Shown here piece after piece: positions 8,529-16,837 of a stretch of 64,000 nucleotides of DNA. How positions within the stretch are numbered: the first letter of the stretch is position 1; the number at the start of each line of letters is the position of its first letter. This stretch comes from Actinacidiphila acididurans (lineage in GTDB: Bacteria; Actinomycetota; Actinomycetes; Streptomycetales; Streptomycetaceae): contig NZ_JADKYB010000016.1 in the NCBI RefSeq assembly GCF_016918855.1, forward strand, positions 1-64,000, written 5' to 3'. The position numbers and the translations under genes are program-made. The notes below the pieces were generated by a model, which saw only the letters and a program-made list of their open reading frames with translations, had not been told where the DNA came from and did not search any database.

Positions 8529-9230
8529 TCAGGCGGCGGCGTCCGCGCGGTAGTGGTGCCGGCGGACCCGGTGCAGCCACGCCTCGACAGGAGCCTCGTC
8601 CGGGTGGTCGGGCAGGGGGCTGCGGGCGGTGGCGAAGGCGGCAGTGAAGTGGTCGAGCAGCGGGCGGGCCGCGGCGGGGTCGGCGGCGACCTCCTCGCCG
8701 AAGGCGTGGTAGGCGTCGGGGTCCTCGACGCGGACGCGCAACGTGCCGGTGGTGTAGAGGCCGTAGCCCTGGTGGCACAGCCGCATCAGGTGGCGGGCGT
8801 GCTTGGCGACGCGCCGGTGGACGTCGTCGGACGTGGCCGGCCCGTCACCGCGGCCGGCCAGGCGGGTGAACTGCTGGACGGCGTACCCGAGATAGGCGGC
8901 GCGGACCCGGGTCGCCGAGGCGAACGCGCCGCGCAGATCGATGAGTTCGTCGCCGAGCGGGGTGCGGGTCTCGTACAGCTCGTCGGGCAGCCAGACCAGT
9001 TCCATGACCGTGGGGTTGCCGGCCAGCGCCAGCCGGCACCACTTCGCGGCCTCGTGCAGGGTGCTGTCGGGCTGGTGGGTGACGTGGGATTCCTTCGGGG
9101 CGTGCAGGCCGTGCAACTGCTCGGTGGGCGCGGCGAACAGGCCGAGGCGGTCCACGTCCGACCCTTCTCGGGCCAGCCCGTACGCAGTGGAGCCGACGAT
9201 GCCGGACAGCAGGATGTGACGCGGGGCCAT
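8529..9230 (-). CDS. RlaP-like predicted nucleotidyltransferase
   Basis: 233 residues from ATG 9230 with a strong GGAGG six bases upstream. The N-terminus has the polymerase-beta-type nucleotidyltransferase signature GIVGSTAYGLAREGSDVDRLGLF (residues ~10-32): the GS motif followed by the DxD metal-binding pair. It then has PDSTLHEAAKWCRLALAGNPTVMELVWLP, characteristic of the RlaP (RNA-ligase-associated) family. The C-terminal half is helical. RlaP-type proteins are predicted to add nucleotides in RNA repair in some genomes, but no RNA ligase is nearby here. The adjacent downstream gene is an exonuclease. Confidence 0.8.
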   Translation of the reverse strand: MAPRHILLSGIVGSTAYGLAREGSDVDRLGLFAAPTEQLHGLHAPKESHVTHQPDSTLHEAAKWCRLALAGNPTVMELVWLPDELYETRTPLGDELIDLRGAFASATRVRAAYLGYAVQQFTRLAGRGDGPATSDDVHRRVAKHARHLMRLCHQGYGLYTTGTLRVRVEDPDAYHAFGEEVAADPAAARPLLDHFTAAFATARSPLPDHPDEAPVEAWLHRVRRHHYRADAAA

Positions 9231-9347
9231 GACACCTCCGTTCGTATGACGAACGTCAGGATGGCCGACGGCCGCGGCCCGCGGCGACCGGGTTACGGGC
9301 CACCGCGGGTGTCCTGCGGTCCCTGCGTACGTTCCGTCGTACCGCGG

Positions 9348-11303
9348 TCAGCCGCGCAGCCGCTCCCACAGCCGGACGAGGGCCGCGGCCGCGACCATGG
9401 CGGCGGCGAAGGCCATCACGCCCGACCAGCCGTAGGCGGCGGAGACCGCGCCGGTGACCGCCGACGAGACCGCGCCGCCGAGGAAGACGCTGGTCATGTA
9501 GAGCGAGTTGACCCGGGCCCGGGCGTCAGGGCGCAGGCCGTAGATGTCGCGCAGGCTCAGCACCTGGTGGCCCTGGACGGCGAAGTCGAGCAGGATGCCG
9601 CTCAGCGCGAGCAGCACCACGTGGGCGGAGCCGAAGCCGGCCAGCGCGGCGGAGGCGAGGCCGAGGCCGAGCGCGACGGCCCGCAGCGCCGGGCCGTGAC
9701 CGCGGTCGCCGAGCCGGCCTGCGACCGGGGCCGCGGCGGCGCCGGCCGCTCCGACCAGCGCGAAGACGGCGATGCCGGTCTGCCCGAAGTGGTGCCGCCC
9801 GGTCAGCTGGTAGGCAATGGCCGTCCAATAGGCGGTGAAGGCGCCGAACATCAGGGCCTGGGACAGCGCGCGGCGGCGCAGCACCGGTTCGGCGCGGCCG
9901 ATCCGCCACACCGACGCGAGCAGTGAGCCGTAGCGGGCCGAGTGGCCGGGCACGTGCCGGGGCAGCAGCATGCGCAGGACGGCGGCGACCAGCAGCATGA
10001 CCAGCGCGGAGACGGCGTAGATGGCGCGCCAGCCCCAGGCGGCGGCGACGAAGCCGGCCACCGAACGGGCCAGCATGATGCCCAGCAGCAAACCGCTGGT
10101 GACCTGGCCGACCATCCTGCCGCGTGCCTCGGGCGCGGCCAGATGCGCGGCCAGCGGAACGAGAATTTGGGCGACCACCGAGGTGATGCCGATGAGCGCG
10201 CTCGCCGCCAGGAAGACCCCGAAGTCGGGCGCCAGGGCGGCCAGCGCGAGCGTCGCCGCGGTGACCAGCAGCGTACGGGTGACCAGCCGCCGGTTCTCCA
10301 GCAGGTCGCCGAGCGGCGTGAGGAAGGCCAGCCCGAGCGCGTACCCGATCTGGGTCAGCGTGACGACGAGGGTGCCGCTGCCCGGTCCGACGCCGAAGGC
10401 ACGGCCGATCGGCCCGAGCAGCGGCTGCGCGTAGTACAGGTTGGCCACGCTCGCCCCGCACGCGAAGGCGAGCACGGGGACGGTCCAGCGCGAGGTCCGC
10501 GGGGCGGGGCGGGCGTCCGGCGGGGGCGGGGCGGAGGCGCGGGTGCCGTTGCGGTCGTCCGGTACGGACGGGGCGGCGGCACGGGTGCCGGTCCGGCTGT
10601 CCCGCGCGGACGGAGCGGAGGCGCCGGTGCCGGGCCGGGTGTTCCGTCCGGAGGAGGCTGAGGCACCGGTGTCGGTCCTGCCGTCCGATACGGACGGAGC
10701 GGGGGCGTGGGTGCGGGTCCGGCCGTCCCGCGCGGACGTAACGGAGGCGCCGGTGCCCGCTCGGGCGTCCCGTACGGAGGGGGCAGAGGCGCCGGGCCGG
10801 GCGTCCCGTACGGACGGAGCCGAAGCGCCGGTGCCGGGCCGGGTGTTCCGTCCGGAGGAGGCTGAGGCACCGGTGTCGGTCCTGCCGTCCGATACGGACG
10901 GAGCGGGGCCGTGGGTGCGGGTCCGGTCGTCCCGCGAGGACGGAGCCGAAGCGCCGATGCCGGCTCGGGCGTCCCGTACGGAGGGGGCAGAGGCGCCGGG
11001 CCGGGCGTCCCGTACGGACGGAGCCGAAGCGCCGATGCCGGGCCGGGCGTCCCGTACGGAGGAGGCTGAGGCACCGGTGTCGGTCCTGTCGTCCGAGGTG
11101 GACGGAGCGGGGGCGTCGGTGCCGGGCCGGTCGGGTGTGCGGTCCGGTGTCCGCCCGGGGGTCCCGGTCGGCGGGAGTGCCCCGGCTTCACGTGTGGCGG
11201 GTTCTCCCGCACCGGGCTGTCCCGCCGCGGGCCGCGCCGCCGCGGGTTCGCCGGGTATCCGCTCGTGCGGCTCCTCGCGCACGCAGGCTCCGTCTGCCGT
11301 CAC
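9348..11303 (-). CDS. MFS exporter with long repetitive N-terminal extension
   Basis: 651 residues from GTG 11303. Residues about 275-650 are a complete 12-helix major-facilitator permease, starting SRWTVPVLAFACGASVANLYYAQPLL, with the motif-A region GDLLENRRLVTR, typical of drug/sugar efflux proteins. The first ~270 residues are foreign to this family: a disordered stretch of about fifteen 14-residue repeats of the type APSVRDARPGTGAS. The gene follows a TetR repressor gene in the same direction and has its own operator in front (11326-11342). The substrate is unknown. The true start could lie downstream near residue 265, which would make the repeats untranslated, but the repeat frame is fully open and preserved. 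Confidence 0.85.
   Translation of the reverse strand: MTADGACVREEPHERIPGEPAAARPAAGQPGAGEPATREAGALPPTGTPGRTPDRTPDRPGTDAPAPSTSDDRTDTGASASSVRDARPGIGASAPSVRDARPGASAPSVRDARAGIGASAPSSRDDRTRTHGPAPSVSDGRTDTGASASSGRNTRPGTGASAPSVRDARPGASAPSVRDARAGTGASVTSARDGRTRTHAPAPSVSDGRTDTGASASSGRNTRPGTGASAPSARDSRTGTRAAAPSVPDDRNGTRASAPPPPDARPAPRTSRWTVPVLAFACGASVANLYYAQPLLGPIGRAFGVGPGSGTLVVTLTQIGYALGLAFLTPLGDLLENRRLVTRTLLVTAATLALAALAPDFGVFLAASALIGITSVVAQILVPLAAHLAAPEARGRMVGQVTSGLLLGIMLARSVAGFVAAAWGWRAIYAVSALVMLLVAAVLRMLLPRHVPGHSARYGSLLASVWRIGRAEPVLRRRALSQALMFGAFTAYWTAIAYQLTGRHHFGQTGIAVFALVGAAGAAAAPVAGRLGDRGHGPALRAVALGLGLASAALAGFGSAHVVLLALSGILLDFAVQGHQVLSLRDIYGLRPDARARVNSLYMTSVFLGGAVSSAVTGAVSAAYGWSGVMAFAAAMVAAAALVRLWERLRG
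10533..11108. repeat. 42-bp minisatellite in the MFS gene
   Basis: About fourteen units of 42 bp (two of 36 bp) plus one degenerate unit, encoding 14-residue repeats such as APSVSDGRTDTGAS and ASSGRNTRPGTGAS. Units are organised in a higher-order block of five (about 204 bp) that recurs almost exactly, showing stepwise duplication. All lengths are multiples of three. Confidence 0.85.
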
Positions 11304-11325
11304 TGGTGATGCCTCTTTCCAAAAA

Positions 11326-11342
11326 CTGAACGGTGCGTTCTG
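11326..11342. promoter_or_regulatory. TetR operator before the MFS gene
   Basis: CTGAACGGTGCGTTCTG, a 7-3-7 inverted repeat with one mismatch, lies 23 bp before the MFS start. It shares its core with the perfect repeat before the TetR gene, so the adjacent TetR protein is the likely binder. Confidence 0.75.
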
Positions 11343-11363
11343 GATGATGGGATGGGTGGACGG

Positions 11364-11981
11364 TCAGGCGGGCGGCGCGGCGCCGGCCAGCACCTGGTCG
11401 ACCATGCGCTCGGCGAAGTCCTCGGTCAGCTCCGCGTGCCCGTAGAGCAGGCGGTAGTAGACGGGCGCGAAGATCAGGTCGAGGGTGATCTCGACATCGA
11501 GGTCGGCGCGCAGTTCGCCGCGGCTCATGCCCTGCCGGATCAGCTCCGCGGCCACCGCCCGCCGGGGGCCGAGCCACTGCTCGCGCAGCGCCCGGCTCAG
11601 TTCCGGCTGGGACTGCGCGTCGGCGGTCAGGGCCCGCATGAGCTGGCCGGACGGCGACCGCGTGAACAGCCGTACGGCCGCGACGGCCAGGATCCGCAGC
11701 GCCTCGGGGGCCGAGGTGTGCTCGGGGAGCGACCAGGAATCGGCGGCCCGCACCATGAAGCCCTCCAGGGCCACCGCGCCCCGCGACGGCCACCACTTGT
11801 AGACGGTGGCCTTGCCCACTCCGGCCCGCGCCGCGATCGCCTCGACCGTGGCCGCCTTCAGCCCGCCTTCGAGCATCAGGTCGCCGGCCGCCTCGAGGAT
11901 CGCCGCCCGCCGCGCCTCGCTGCGCGGCCGCCCCCGCCGCGGCCCTTCCTCTTCGCCGCCCGCCGCGTCCCCGTTCGTCAC
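11364..11981 (-). CDS. TetR-family repressor of the MFS exporter
   Basis: 205 residues from GTG 11981 with GGAGGG five bases upstream. The N-terminal helix-turn-helix is clear (RRAAILEAAGDLMLEGGLKAATVEAIAARAGVGKATVYKWWPSRGAV, about residues 22-68). The C-terminal ligand domain has the TetR_C-type segment SGQLMRALTADAQSQPELSRALREQWLGPRR and ends DFAERMVDQVLAG. The gene lies directly upstream of the MFS exporter. Matching inverted repeats precede both genes, which supports autorepression and repression of the exporter, relieved by a small molecule. Confidence 0.92.
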   Translation of the reverse strand: MTNGDAAGGEEEGPRRGRPRSEARRAAILEAAGDLMLEGGLKAATVEAIAARAGVGKATVYKWWPSRGAVALEGFMVRAADSWSLPEHTSAPEALRILAVAAVRLFTRSPSGQLMRALTADAQSQPELSRALREQWLGPRRAVAAELIRQGMSRGELRADLDVEITLDLIFAPVYYRLLYGHAELTEDFAERMVDQVLAGAAPPA

Positions 11982-12009
11982 CCGGACCCTCCCGTACGCA
12001 TGCCAATAA

Positions 12010-12026
12010 CTGAACGATGCGTTCAG
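12010..12026. promoter_or_regulatory. TetR autoregulatory operator
   Basis: CTGAACGATGCGTTCAG is a perfect 7-3-7 palindrome 28 bp before the TetR start. It shares sequence and the downstream CAGTTATTGG-type context with the site before the MFS gene. Confidence 0.8.
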
Positions 12027-12189
12027 GATACCTCGCGCTCCGGTGGACGACCACACCGGGCCGCCGACCCCGTAGAAGCAGCGGCCCAGGCCCTGGCGGG
12101 AGCACCGCACCGGCCCCCAACGAGGCCGCCCCACCGATGCGTTACCGTTCGCGCGGGGGATCGTGCGGGACACATCCAGGGGGACTTTC

Positions 12190-14523
12190 GTGAAGCTCAA
12201 GCGCCTGAGACTGGCCGCCGCCGTGGCCGTCGTGACGGGGCTGACCGTGGCCGGCACGGCCGGTGCCGCGCCGGCCGCCGGCTCCCTTCCGAGCACCCCC
12301 TACGTCTATCCGGCGGGCCCGATCCCCTTGCCGCTCGCCCACTTCTCGCACCTGGTGGTGGACGGCCACGGGCACGTGTTCGTCAGCGGCGGCGCCGGCG
12401 ACCCGCTCGTCGTCACCGGGCTCGACGGGCAGGGTGCCACGGCCGTCGACGGTGTGACGGGCGCGACCGGTCTCGCGCTGTCCGCGGACGGCACCACGCT
12501 GTACGCGGCGCTGCCGGACCAGGACGCGATCGCCGCGATCAGCACGGCGACCCTGACGCAGACGGCCCGTTACGCGACCGGCGCGGGCACCCGCCCGGAC
12601 TCCCTCGCGATCGCCGGCGGTTCGCTCTGGTTCGGATACGGCACGACCGGAGCGGGCGGCCTCGGCTCGGTGGACGCGGCCGGGACCGTGACGCTCGGTC
12701 TGGACGGCGGCACCTGGGCCGGCCCGCCGGTCCTGACCACGACACCGACGTCCTCGGACGCACTCGCCGCGGCCGTGCAGGACGGGCCGTCCGCGGACGT
12801 GGTGACGTACCGGATCACCGGCGGGACACCGCAGCGGCTCGGCGCCGGGACACTGCCCGTGCCGGACCTGACCGACATCGCCCTGACCGCGGACGGGCAG
12901 GACCTGCTGGTGACCTCGTGGAGCCACCCGTACGCGTTCGGGCTGCGCCTCACCGATCTGACGACGGACCAGTACATCGGCTCGGGGCTGGGCGGCCCGG
13001 CGCTCGCGGTCGCCCCGGACGGCAGCCTGGCCGGCTGTTCCTGCCGCGACAGCGAGATCGATACCTTCCCGATGGGCCGGGAAGGCTTCTACACCGAGCA
13101 CGAACTGCCCTACATCCCGATGCCCGGCACCCTGCGAGTGGCCCCGCACGGCCTGGCCTGGGCGCCGGACAACAGCCGCGTCTACGGCGCGGTCACCGAC
13201 GCGTCCGGCGGCTCCCCGGCACTGATGGTGGTGTCCGACCCGGAGACCGCCTACGTGTCCGCCGGCGCCTCGTGGTCCGGGCCCGCCCCGGGCGAGCCCT
13301 ACACCTTCACCGTCGCCCTCGACGCCACGCTGGACCCCGACCCCTTCGGCAGCCCGCTGCCCGGCGACGTGCGGTTCGTCCGCTACGACGACGCCGATCC
13401 GGACGGAGTGCCGGTCACCGACGCGGTGGCGGTGCGGCCCGACTTCGGCAACGACTACGGCAGCTTCCGCATCACCGGTACGGCCCCGCCGACCGGCGGG
13501 GTGAGTTTCCGCGTGATCTACTCCGGCTCCGGGCACTTGGCGCCGCTGGACCGTACCTTCGACGAACATGTGGGCCGGTACGCGCCGCGCATGACGCTGT
13601 CCGCACCGGCGACGGCGGGCCGTGCCGTGCCGCTCACCGTGAAGGGCACCCTGACCTGGCCGCATGCGCACGTGCCCACCGGCCGGGTCACCGTGGTGCG
13701 GACCGACCCGGCGCACCCGTCCGGCTCGAGCATCGGCAGTCTGCCCGTCGCCGCGGACGGGGGATTCGCCTTCCAGGACAGCCCGCCGGTCGGCGGCACC
13801 AACACCTACCGCTTCACCTATGACGGCGGCTCGGCGTACCTGCCGGTCTCCGCGTCGTCGACCGTGCAGGTCTCCCGGGCGGTCCCGGCGCTGAGCGTGA
13901 CCACGGACGCGGGCTCGTACCACTACGGCGGGACGGTCAAGGTCACCGCGCACCTGGGGACCACCTACAACTCCCGTACGGTGACGCTGTACGCGCAGCC
14001 CGCCGGGGGCCACCGGACGGTGCTGCGCAGCGCCGGCACCGACGCCCACGGCAACCTCGTGGCTTACACCAAGGCCGCGGCCGACACGACCTTCTCCGCG
14101 TCCTTCGGCGGCGACTACCGCTACGCCCCGCGTACGGTCTCCCGCACGGTCGGCGTGGTGCCGACGGTACAGACCAGGCTGGACCACCCGGTGGGGACCA
14201 CCCGGATCGGGTCGACCACGTATCAGGTCTTCTTCACCCATGAGGTCGACATGGGCGTCAACCTGAAGATCCCCGGTGGCCAGTCCACCGGGTGCTCCAC
14301 GCTGTACATCGAGCACTGGTACGGCGGCGCGTGGCACCGCGACGCGCAGTCGCGATGCCTGCCCGTGTACGGGGACGGCCAGTTCTCCTGGCTCGTGCCA
14401 CTGAAGCACTTCGCGCCCGACGGCCGCTACCGCGTGGTGGGCCACTACGCGCCGCCCGCGCAGGGCGCCCGTACCACCGGCGCGTGGGGGACGTGGACGT
14501 ACCTGACGGTGCGTCGGGGCTGA
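12190..14523 (+). CDS. secreted beta-propeller plus Ig-like repeat protein
   Basis: 777 residues. GTG 12190 follows GGGGGA and starts a signal peptide (VKLKRLRLAAAVAVVTGLTVAGTAGA, cut near residue 27). Residues ~40-370 contain propeller-like blades (HLVVDGHGHVFVSGG, GLALSADGTTLYAALPDQD, LALTADGQDLLVTSW). From about 370 to 650 follow Ig-like repeats (TLSAPATAGRAVPLTVKGTL..., PALSVTTDAGSYHYGGTVKVTAHLG). The C-terminal ~130 residues (QTRLDHPVGTTRIGSTTYQVFFTHEVDMGV...CSTLYIEHWYGGAWH...) form a conserved tail with paired cysteines. It is probably an extracellular binding protein; no enzymatic residues are identifiable. The gene runs divergently from the TetR gene, about 200 bp away. Confidence 0.8.
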   Translation: MKLKRLRLAAAVAVVTGLTVAGTAGAAPAAGSLPSTPYVYPAGPIPLPLAHFSHLVVDGHGHVFVSGGAGDPLVVTGLDGQGATAVDGVTGATGLALSADGTTLYAALPDQDAIAAISTATLTQTARYATGAGTRPDSLAIAGGSLWFGYGTTGAGGLGSVDAAGTVTLGLDGGTWAGPPVLTTTPTSSDALAAAVQDGPSADVVTYRITGGTPQRLGAGTLPVPDLTDIALTADGQDLLVTSWSHPYAFGLRLTDLTTDQYIGSGLGGPALAVAPDGSLAGCSCRDSEIDTFPMGREGFYTEHELPYIPMPGTLRVAPHGLAWAPDNSRVYGAVTDASGGSPALMVVSDPETAYVSAGASWSGPAPGEPYTFTVALDATLDPDPFGSPLPGDVRFVRYDDADPDGVPVTDAVAVRPDFGNDYGSFRITGTAPPTGGVSFRVIYSGSGHLAPLDRTFDEHVGRYAPRMTLSAPATAGRAVPLTVKGTLTWPHAHVPTGRVTVVRTDPAHPSGSSIGSLPVAADGGFAFQDSPPVGGTNTYRFTYDGGSAYLPVSASSTVQVSRAVPALSVTTDAGSYHYGGTVKVTAHLGTTYNSRTVTLYAQPAGGHRTVLRSAGTDAHGNLVAYTKAAADTTFSASFGGDYRYAPRTVSRTVGVVPTVQTRLDHPVGTTRIGSTTYQVFFTHEVDMGVNLKIPGGQSTGCSTLYIEHWYGGAWHRDAQSRCLPVYGDGQFSWLVPLKHFAPDGRYRVVGHYAPPAQGARTTGAWGTWTYLTVRRG

Positions 14524-14553
14524 CGAATTCCCCCGGCCGGGCGCCGTACGGGC

Positions 14554-15039
14554 TCAGTCGCCGCTCGGGTCGAGGTGTTCGGCGAGGTGGAAGAGCGCGG
14601 GGAGCGCGGCCCGGACGGCGGCGCGGTCGGCCGGGCTGAGCGAGGACAGGGCGGCGTCCATCCGCCGCTCGTGGGCCCGGGTCCAGGCGGTCAGCTGTTC
14701 GTGGCCGGCGTCGGTGAGGGTGACGACGGAGGCGCGGCGGTCGGCGGGGTCGATTTCGCGGGCCACCAGGCCCGAGGCGATCATCTGCCCGATCAGGCCG
14801 CTGACGGTGCTGGCGGCCAGGCGCTGGCGGGCGGCCAGGTCGCCGATCCGGGCCGGGGAGTGCTCGCCGAGCACCTGGAGCAGTTCCACCTGCGCCATCG
14901 GGAGTTGTTCCCAGGGGTATTCGCTGCGGATGGAGGCGCGCAGGGCTCGGCGCAGCCGCGTCACGGCGTCGGTGAGGGCGCGGGCGTCCGGTGCGTCCTG
15001 CCCGCTCGCGGGCGCGGCGGTCTCGGAGTGCGGCTGCAT
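14554..15039 (-). CDS. MarR-family transcriptional regulator
   Basis: 161 residues from ATG 15039; no Shine-Dalgarno sequence, so it may be leaderless. The winged helix-turn-helix is clear: LPMAQVELLQVLGEHSPARIGDLAARQRLAASTVSGLIGQMIASGLVAREIDPADRRASVVTLTDAG, with the family DRR wing motif. Helical ends provide dimerisation. MarR proteins usually bind small phenolic or oxidative signals. The gene diverges from a PAP2 phosphatase gene over a 225-bp gap, which is a possible target. It converges with the propeller/Ig gene. Confidence 0.88.
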   Translation of the reverse strand: MQPHSETAAPASGQDAPDARALTDAVTRLRRALRASIRSEYPWEQLPMAQVELLQVLGEHSPARIGDLAARQRLAASTVSGLIGQMIASGLVAREIDPADRRASVVTLTDAGHEQLTAWTRAHERRMDAALSSLSPADRAAVRAALPALFHLAEHLDPSGD

Positions 15040-15264
15040 GCGACGAGGGTAACGGCCCCGGCGCCCCCGTCCCGCCCTTCCGGGCCGGCCTGACCGGCCC
15101 CGCCTGACCGGCCTCTTTCCGATGCCGCCCGGGCGGCGATCAGCCGTCGGCGATCCCCCGGAGACCCCGCCCGCGGAAAGCTTCGGTGTCCGATGTAATC
15201 TCGTGCGCACGCTCCGGGCCGCCGGCCGGGAGCAACCCGACACGAGAGCCGACGGGAGGCCGGG

Positions 15265-16059
15265 ATGAGGTCCGCGGTCACCGATGCCGCCCTGCCCCTC
15301 GCGCCCCCGCCCGGGCCCCGGAGGCGTGCCCTGCTGCCGGCCCGGCTGCGGCCGACCGGCCGGCCGCGCCTGTGGGTGGAGCTGGCCTTCTCGGCGGCGC
15401 TGTACTTCGCCTACAGCCGGACCAGGAATCTGGTGCCCGAGCACCGGACGGCCGCCCTGCACCGGGCGGCGGACATCTGGCGGGCCGAGCGGTGGCTGCA
15501 TCTGGACCCGGAACTGGCCGTCAACCACGCGGCGAACAAGGTCACCTGGCTGATCGTCGGAATGAACTACTACTACGCGACCTTGCACTTCGTGGTGACC
15601 CTGGGCGTCCTGGTGTGGCTGTACGTGCGCCGCCCCGAGCACTACCGGGCCGCGCGGACCGCCCTGTACGCCGCGACCGTGCTGGCCCTGGCCGGCTTCA
15701 CCTTCTTCGCGCTCGCGCCGCCGCGGTTCCTGGCCGGCCAGGGCTTCGTGGACACGGTGGTGGCCCACCACACCTGGGGCTCGTGGGACTCCGGCCAGGT
15801 CGCGTCGGTGTCCAACCAGTACGCGGCGATGCCGTCGGTGCACATCGTGTGGTCCGCGTGGAGCGGGCTGACCCTGGCGGCCCTTGCCCGCCGCACCTGG
15901 GTGCGGGTGCTGGGGATCTGCTACCCGGTGGTGACCTTCACGGTCATCCTGGCCACGGCCAACCACTTCGTCGCCGACGCCGTGGCCGGCGCGCTCACCC
16001 TGGCGGTGGGTTTCCTGCTGCAACGACTGCTGACCGGCCGGCCCGCGTACGGCCCGTAG
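15265..16059 (+). CDS. PAP2-superfamily membrane phosphatase
   Basis: 264 residues, ATG 15265 behind GGGAGG. About six membrane helices. The catalytic signature is of the PAP2_3 / inositol-phosphoceramide-synthase-like branch: the SxxxH part in SNQYAAMPSVHIVWSAWSG (around residues 186-204) and the HxxxxD part in ATANHFVADAVAGA (around residues 230-243). The first KxxxxxxRP-type motif is replaced by a looser region near YVRRPEHYRAAR. The family acts on lipid phosphates at the outer membrane face, for example phosphatidylglycerol-phosphate- or undecaprenyl-diphosphate-type substrates; the actual substrate is unknown. It is divergent from the MarR regulator. Confidence 0.85.
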   Translation: MRSAVTDAALPLAPPPGPRRRALLPARLRPTGRPRLWVELAFSAALYFAYSRTRNLVPEHRTAALHRAADIWRAERWLHLDPELAVNHAANKVTWLIVGMNYYYATLHFVVTLGVLVWLYVRRPEHYRAARTALYAATVLALAGFTFFALAPPRFLAGQGFVDTVVAHHTWGSWDSGQVASVSNQYAAMPSVHIVWSAWSGLTLAALARRTWVRVLGICYPVVTFTVILATANHFVADAVAGALTLAVGFLLQRLLTGRPAYGP

Positions 16060-16084
16060 GCACGCCGCGGGCCGCCCCTTGCCG

Positions 16085-16837
16085 TCAGCGGCGGCCCAGG
16101 ACGCAGTCGCCGCACAGGGCGGCGGGGTTCACCGGTCCGGGGGCCGCGCGGTAGATGAGGCAGCAGCTGCGGCGGCGGAAGTCCCGTCCATACGCGCCGG
16201 GTTCGTGGCTGCCGCGCAGGGCGGGCAGGTCCAGCAGGGCGGAGACGGTCGCGGCGATCCGGTCGCGCTGCCCGGGCAGCGCCGCGCCGAGGGCGACGCC
16301 CGCTCCGTTGACGGCGGAGGCGACGTTCCCCCACAGGGTGCGGCGGGACACCGACAGCTCCGCGACCCGCGCCACCCATGGGGCGGCCAGCCGGTCGACG
16401 ATCAGGGCCGCGGTAACGGTCGGGGACGCGCCGGTGGGCGTGAAAGCCGCGGCGGGCAGTGACAGCGGAAAGGCGCCGCCCGGCCGCGGCTGCCACCGCA
16501 TCTCCCCCAACGACGGTACATACGGCGCCGGATGGAGGGCGGCCAGCGCGATCAGCGGGGAGATCGTCCGGGCGACCAGCCCCAGGTGGGCGACCGAGGC
16601 GGCGGCGCGTACGTCGACCTCGCCGGGCGGGCGTCCGGCCGCCGCGGCGAGGTGGCCGCGTACGTCCGCGACCCGCGCCGGCAGCGCGTGCGGGTCGCGG
16701 ATCAGCTCGTCCAGCGGCCGCCAGTCCCCGTCACCGGGGTGCGGCCGGGCTTGCGTTTCGTGCGCCTCGCAGGTGAAGTACGGGCCGCCCGCCGCGAGTG
16801 TGCGCAGGGCCACGGCCCGCACGTCCGCCGCCGTCAC
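16085..16837 (-). CDS. FhuF-like (2Fe-2S) protein
   Basis: 250 residues from GTG 16837, overlapping the stop of cbtA by four bases (GTGA), so translation is coupled. The C-terminus carries the cysteine pattern of the FhuF C-terminal domain: CC in RRRSCCLIYR, then CGDC 15 residues later. Members hold a 2Fe-2S cluster and often reduce ferric siderophores in the cytoplasm. Here the gene is third in a cobalamin-riboswitch operon (cbtB-cbtA-this), which suggests a role in cobalt/corrinoid or metal handling rather than siderophore reduction alone; that is inference. The N-terminal half (residues 1-200) is helical and divergent. Confidence 0.8.
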   Translation of the reverse strand: MTAADVRAVALRTLAAGGPYFTCEAHETQARPHPGDGDWRPLDELIRDPHALPARVADVRGHLAAAAGRPPGEVDVRAAASVAHLGLVARTISPLIALAALHPAPYVPSLGEMRWQPRPGGAFPLSLPAAAFTPTGASPTVTAALIVDRLAAPWVARVAELSVSRRTLWGNVASAVNGAGVALGAALPGQRDRIAATVSALLDLPALRGSHEPGAYGRDFRRRSCCLIYRAAPGPVNPAALCGDCVLGRR

